Below are positions 5,679 to 7,747 of a stretch of DNA of 7,747 nucleotides, piece by piece (the stretch's first letter is position 1; each line of letters opens with the position of its first letter). Source of the stretch: Terriglobia bacterium (GTDB lineage: Bacteria; Acidobacteriota; Terriglobia; UBA7540); assembly GCA_030049455.1 (NCBI GenBank), contig JASIKV010000517.1, positions 1 to 7,747 on the forward strand. Direction: 5' to 3'. The notes under the pieces were generated by a model. The model ran no database searches. It saw only the letters and a program-made list of their open reading frames with translations, and was not told the origin of the DNA. The translations under genes and the position numbers were made by a program.

Positions 5679-6368
5679 TTAAAAACCCTTGGGTGTTGGG
5701 ATATTGCTCGGCCCCTCGACCGAAGCCGGAGGCGGCGGTGGCGAGGGTGGGTTGACCCCCGCCGGGGGTTTGGGCCCGCCCATGCGCCGCTGGAGCAGCA
5801 GCACGCCGGCCACGATCAGCAAGATGGGCCAGAATTTGCTGATTTGGGCGAAGACCGGAACGTCCAGATTGTCGAGCAAAAACAGCAATCCCAGCCCGAT
5901 GAGCAGCGCCGCCCCGATCGGAGCGTTCATCTTGATCTCGCCCAGGCCGAACCATTCCGGCACGGGCTGATTGCTGAGCTTTGCCCGGGCCGTCTGATAG
6001 GCATCGATGACCATGTAAAAATAGAATGCCGCGGCGCCCAATCCGAAAATCGTGTCCATGGGTCCGCGCACGCGGTCGCCCAGCGCGATAAGCGAACCAA
6101 AAATCAGGACTTGAAGAATGGCCTTGGTGATTTGCCCGTTGTAGATGGCTCCCACGCCGGGGATGAAGCCCAGTGCCAGAGCCACGCCGGGGCTGGGCCC
6201 TGCGCCCATGCTCCCCCAGGCAGGAAGAGGACTGTGCAGGCGGTTGGCCAGGCAGTTTTCGCAGTAGATCATTCCGCCGACTTCGCGCTTGCAATCGCTG
6301 CAAAGCGCGCGTCCGCATTGCCCGCAGTAGACAAAGGCATCGTTGGCAGGGTGATTGGCGCATTTCAT
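5679..6368 (-). CDS. Zinc-finger (B-box-like) membrane protein with TM2-like and LiaF-like segments
   Basis: 229 residues. The ATG overlaps the anti-sigma stop (ATGA) and has an AGGAG site nine bases upstream inside that gene. Residues 1-40 carry a two-zinc B-box/ribbon-like ligand set: C3, H6, C15, C18, C23, C26, C36, C39. Residues about 61-125 hold hydrophobic segments beginning GVALALGFIPGVGAIYNGQ, resembling TM2-type membrane proteins. Residues about 148-193 form two helices with the LiaI/LiaF-like signature (LLFLLDNL...FWPILLIVAGVLLL). The Pro-rich C-terminus is probably disordered. Coupling to the sigma/anti-sigma pair suggests a role in signal input or as a primary target, with the zinc finger in the cytoplasm (inference). 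Such proteins are common in Acidobacteriota genomes; none I know of has a defined function. Confidence 0.85.
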   Translation of the reverse strand: MKCANHPANDAFVYCGQCGRALCSDCKREVGGMIYCENCLANRLHSPLPAWGSMGAGPSPGVALALGFIPGVGAIYNGQITKAILQVLIFGSLIALGDRVRGPMDTIFGLGAAAFYFYMVIDAYQTARAKLSNQPVPEWFGLGEIKMNAPIGAALLIGLGLLFLLDNLDVPVFAQISKFWPILLIVAGVLLLQRRMGGPKPPAGVNPPSPPPPPASVEGPSNIPTPKGF

Positions 6369-7060
6369 GGGTTTAGGCTCCTATCCGCACGAGTAAAGAC
6401 GGCCGGGCGCGCGACCGCAGGAAGCGTTGCCGCGTTCCGGTCGGCAACCTCGATCATGGGGCTTCCCGCGGCGGCCACCGTCTGGTCATCGGGCGCGCTC
6501 ATGGAAGTTCCGCCTGCGGGCGTCGCGGGTTTGGGAGCTTCTTCCTCCTGAACCTGCCGCTGCCCGCTCAACTGACGGAAGCGGGACTCAATTTCGTAGA
6601 CGACGCGCAGGTCGTAGATTACCTTTTCCGCGTGCGCCACAACCAGGTGCCCCTGACGGCTGGCCCGGTCAATCCAGGTGCGGGGATTGAGGTCCTCAAA
6701 TCGCAGGTGCCGCAGGTTTAGCCCGGCGGCATTGACGAGGATCGAAAACGTAAAGACCGACATGGCGATTGGATAAGCCACGCGCGGCTGCAACACCGGC
6801 CGGAAGAATGCGGCAAACTGCTCGCGCCAGGTCGGCTTGCGCTCGCCCACCGTGGCCAGCAGGATTTTGGAAATCAGCCAGGGGGCGGGCTCCACTTGCT
6901 CGGCCGTCCGGCACATCTCCAGCGCGTGGCGCACTTCGCCCAGCAACTCGCGGCAGGGCGCGCATTCGGCCAGATGCGCCTCCGCGGCGGCCCGCGAAGG
7001 GTCGTCCAGCAGCCCTTCCAGGTAATCGCTCGCCAGGTTTTCAAATTCCAGGTGCGTCAT
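6365..7060 (-). CDS. Anti-sigma factor with zinc-finger (zf-HC2/ZAS) domain and one membrane helix
   Basis: 231 residues. The ATG overlaps the sigma-factor stop (ATGA). The N-terminal ZAS domain has the hallmark H-x3-C-x2-C at H29, C33, C36 (HLAECAPCRELL), with a further possible ligand at H3. It would bind and hold the partner sigma factor in the cytoplasm. Residues about 94-113 (VAYPIAMSVFTFSILVNAAG) form the single membrane helix. About 118 residues follow on the outer side: a helical part (120-168) and a low-complexity Ala/Pro/Thr tail. That outer part would be the sensing region, whether by proteolysis or ligand binding; the signal cannot be read from the sequence. It is directly coupled to the sigma gene before it and the zinc-finger membrane gene after it. 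Confidence 0.92.
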   Translation of the reverse strand: MTHLEFENLASDYLEGLLDDPSRAAAEAHLAECAPCRELLGEVRHALEMCRTAEQVEPAPWLISKILLATVGERKPTWREQFAAFFRPVLQPRVAYPIAMSVFTFSILVNAAGLNLRHLRFEDLNPRTWIDRASRQGHLVVAHAEKVIYDLRVVYEIESRFRQLSGQRQVQEEEAPKPATPAGGTSMSAPDDQTVAAAGSPMIEVADRNAATLPAVARPAVFTRADRSLNP

Positions 7061-7650
7061 TGCTCGCTTCCCGCCTCGGCGGGGCCTCTCATACCTTCCA
7101 TACGCTTCAGGACCCGCGCAAGTTCCAATCGGCCGCGGTTTATTCTTGATTTCACGGTGCCCTGGGGGACGCCCAGGACTTGGGAGATTTCCAGATAGTC
7201 CAGGTCGTGCAAGTCCCGCAGCACCACGGCCTCCCGCAGGTCGGGCGAAAGGCGGTCCAGAGCCCTCTGAAGCTGCTCCTTCCGCTCCCGCGCTTCCACA
7301 TGAGCCACAGGCCCGGTGGTGGCGCCGGGCTTTTCCTCAATCACTTCCAGGTCGTCTTCAATCGATCCGGTCATGCGGTCTTTCTTGGTGCGACGGTAGT
7401 GATCCACCAGATGATTTCGAGCCACCCGGTGCAGCCAGGTTGAAAATGAGCCCTGCGCGGAGTCGAAGCTTTTCAAGGTCTGAAAAATCTTGATGAAGAC
7501 CTCCTGCGTCAGGTCTTCGGCCTCCTCCGTCCTTCCCGTAAAGCGATAACACAGATTATAGATTTTTCGGGTGTAGACCTTGAGCAGGTCTTCCCAGGCG
7601 GAGTTCTCGCCGGCGAGGCACCGTCGAAGCAATTCCAAGTCCTGGTCCAC
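7057..7650 (-). CDS. ECF-type RNA polymerase sigma factor (RpoE-like)
   Basis: 197 residues, GTG start, with AGGTGAGGAG just upstream. Region 2 spans about 22-90, with the core-binding and -10-recognition motif RTEEAEDLTQEVFIKIFQ (40-57) and FSTWLHRVARNHLVDHYRR (68-86). A variable acidic linker (about 87-122) follows. Region 4 spans about 125-182, with LSPDLREAVVLRDLHDLDYL and the helix-turn-helix ISQVLGVPQGTVKSRINRGR that reads the -35 element. There is no region 1 or 3, as expected for the ECF group. It is the first gene of the cluster and overlaps its anti-sigma factor by ATGA, the usual pairing. It would direct transcription of its own operon and an unknown regulon when released. Confidence 0.96.
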   Translation of the reverse strand: MDQDLELLRRCLAGENSAWEDLLKVYTRKIYNLCYRFTGRTEEAEDLTQEVFIKIFQTLKSFDSAQGSFSTWLHRVARNHLVDHYRRTKKDRMTGSIEDDLEVIEEKPGATTGPVAHVEARERKEQLQRALDRLSPDLREAVVLRDLHDLDYLEISQVLGVPQGTVKSRINRGRLELARVLKRMEGMRGPAEAGSEQ

Positions 7651-7720
7651 TGCTCCTCACCTCTGCCCGGCAGGACGCCTTGCCGCCTCTACTGCCAACG
7701 CCGGCCGGCCAGGCGCGAAA

Positions 7721-7747
7721 CAGATGCGGCGGCATTGTAGCAGATGC
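7721..7747 (-). promoter_or_regulatory. Possible -10 element flanked by a 7-bp direct repeat upstream of the sigma gene
   Basis: The minus strand reads TACAAT at 7739-7734 (five of six matches to TATAAT), which would give a leader of about 75 bases before the GTG. GCATCTG occurs on both sides, at 7747-7741 and 7727-7721 (20-base period). The -35 region lies outside the window, so neither a housekeeping nor an ECF-type promoter can be confirmed. Confidence 0.35.

Noticed and set aside
5844..6551. 235-codon open frame on the plus strand
   Set aside because: It is antisense to the zinc-finger membrane protein and the anti-sigma gene, both of which have clear motifs on the minus strand.
1..7747. 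tRNA, rRNA, CRISPR array, insertion sequence or prophage
   Set aside because: No cloverleaf, spaced repeat array, transposase, terminal inverted repeat or integrase signal was seen on either strand.

Overview
The window is GC-rich and almost fully coding, and every supported gene lies on the minus strand, so it reads from the right edge to the left. The gene types suggest a member of the Acidobacteriota: an ECF sigma factor with a zinc-finger anti-sigma factor, proteins combining a zinc finger, a TM2-like segment and a LiaF-like segment, a DUF4097 protein, and exported M19 and amidohydrolase enzymes. This assignment comes from recognising gene style, not from a marker gene.

Region 1 (about 7740 down to 2747) looks like one long envelope-regulation operon. 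It opens with a GTG-started ECF sigma factor (7650-7057), an anti-sigma factor with a cytoplasmic zinc finger and one membrane helix (7060-6365), and a zinc-finger multi-pass membrane protein (6368-5679). These three are joined by two ATGA stop/start overlaps. Next come a glycine-zipper small membrane protein (5656-5411), three small paralogues each made of one membrane helix plus a charged coiled coil (5364-5146, 5100-4876, 4842-4660), and a 70-residue LiaI/LiaF-like membrane protein (4612-4400). The last gene is a 510-residue protein with LiaF-like membrane helices and a large DUF4097 beta-repeat domain (4279-2747). The only sizeable gap is 120 bp before this last gene, and it holds a short 14-bp-period repeat.

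Region 2 (2658 down to the left edge) is a separate two-gene unit with its own sigma-70-type promoter (perfect TATAAT). It encodes an exported M19 dipeptidase-like protein with a TTG start and altered metal ligands. Fifteen bases later comes an exported amidohydrolase with a large extra N-terminal domain, which runs off the left edge.

Working model (inference): the sigma/anti-sigma pair senses a membrane or envelope signal and drives a set of small membrane and periplasmic proteins. Their architecture recalls the Psp and Lia envelope-stress systems (PspB-like small proteins, LiaI/LiaF-like helices, DUF4097 as in LiaX/YvlB), but no PspA or two-component system is visible here. The downstream hydrolase pair looks like ordinary peptide or amide scavenging and is probably not part of the regulon.
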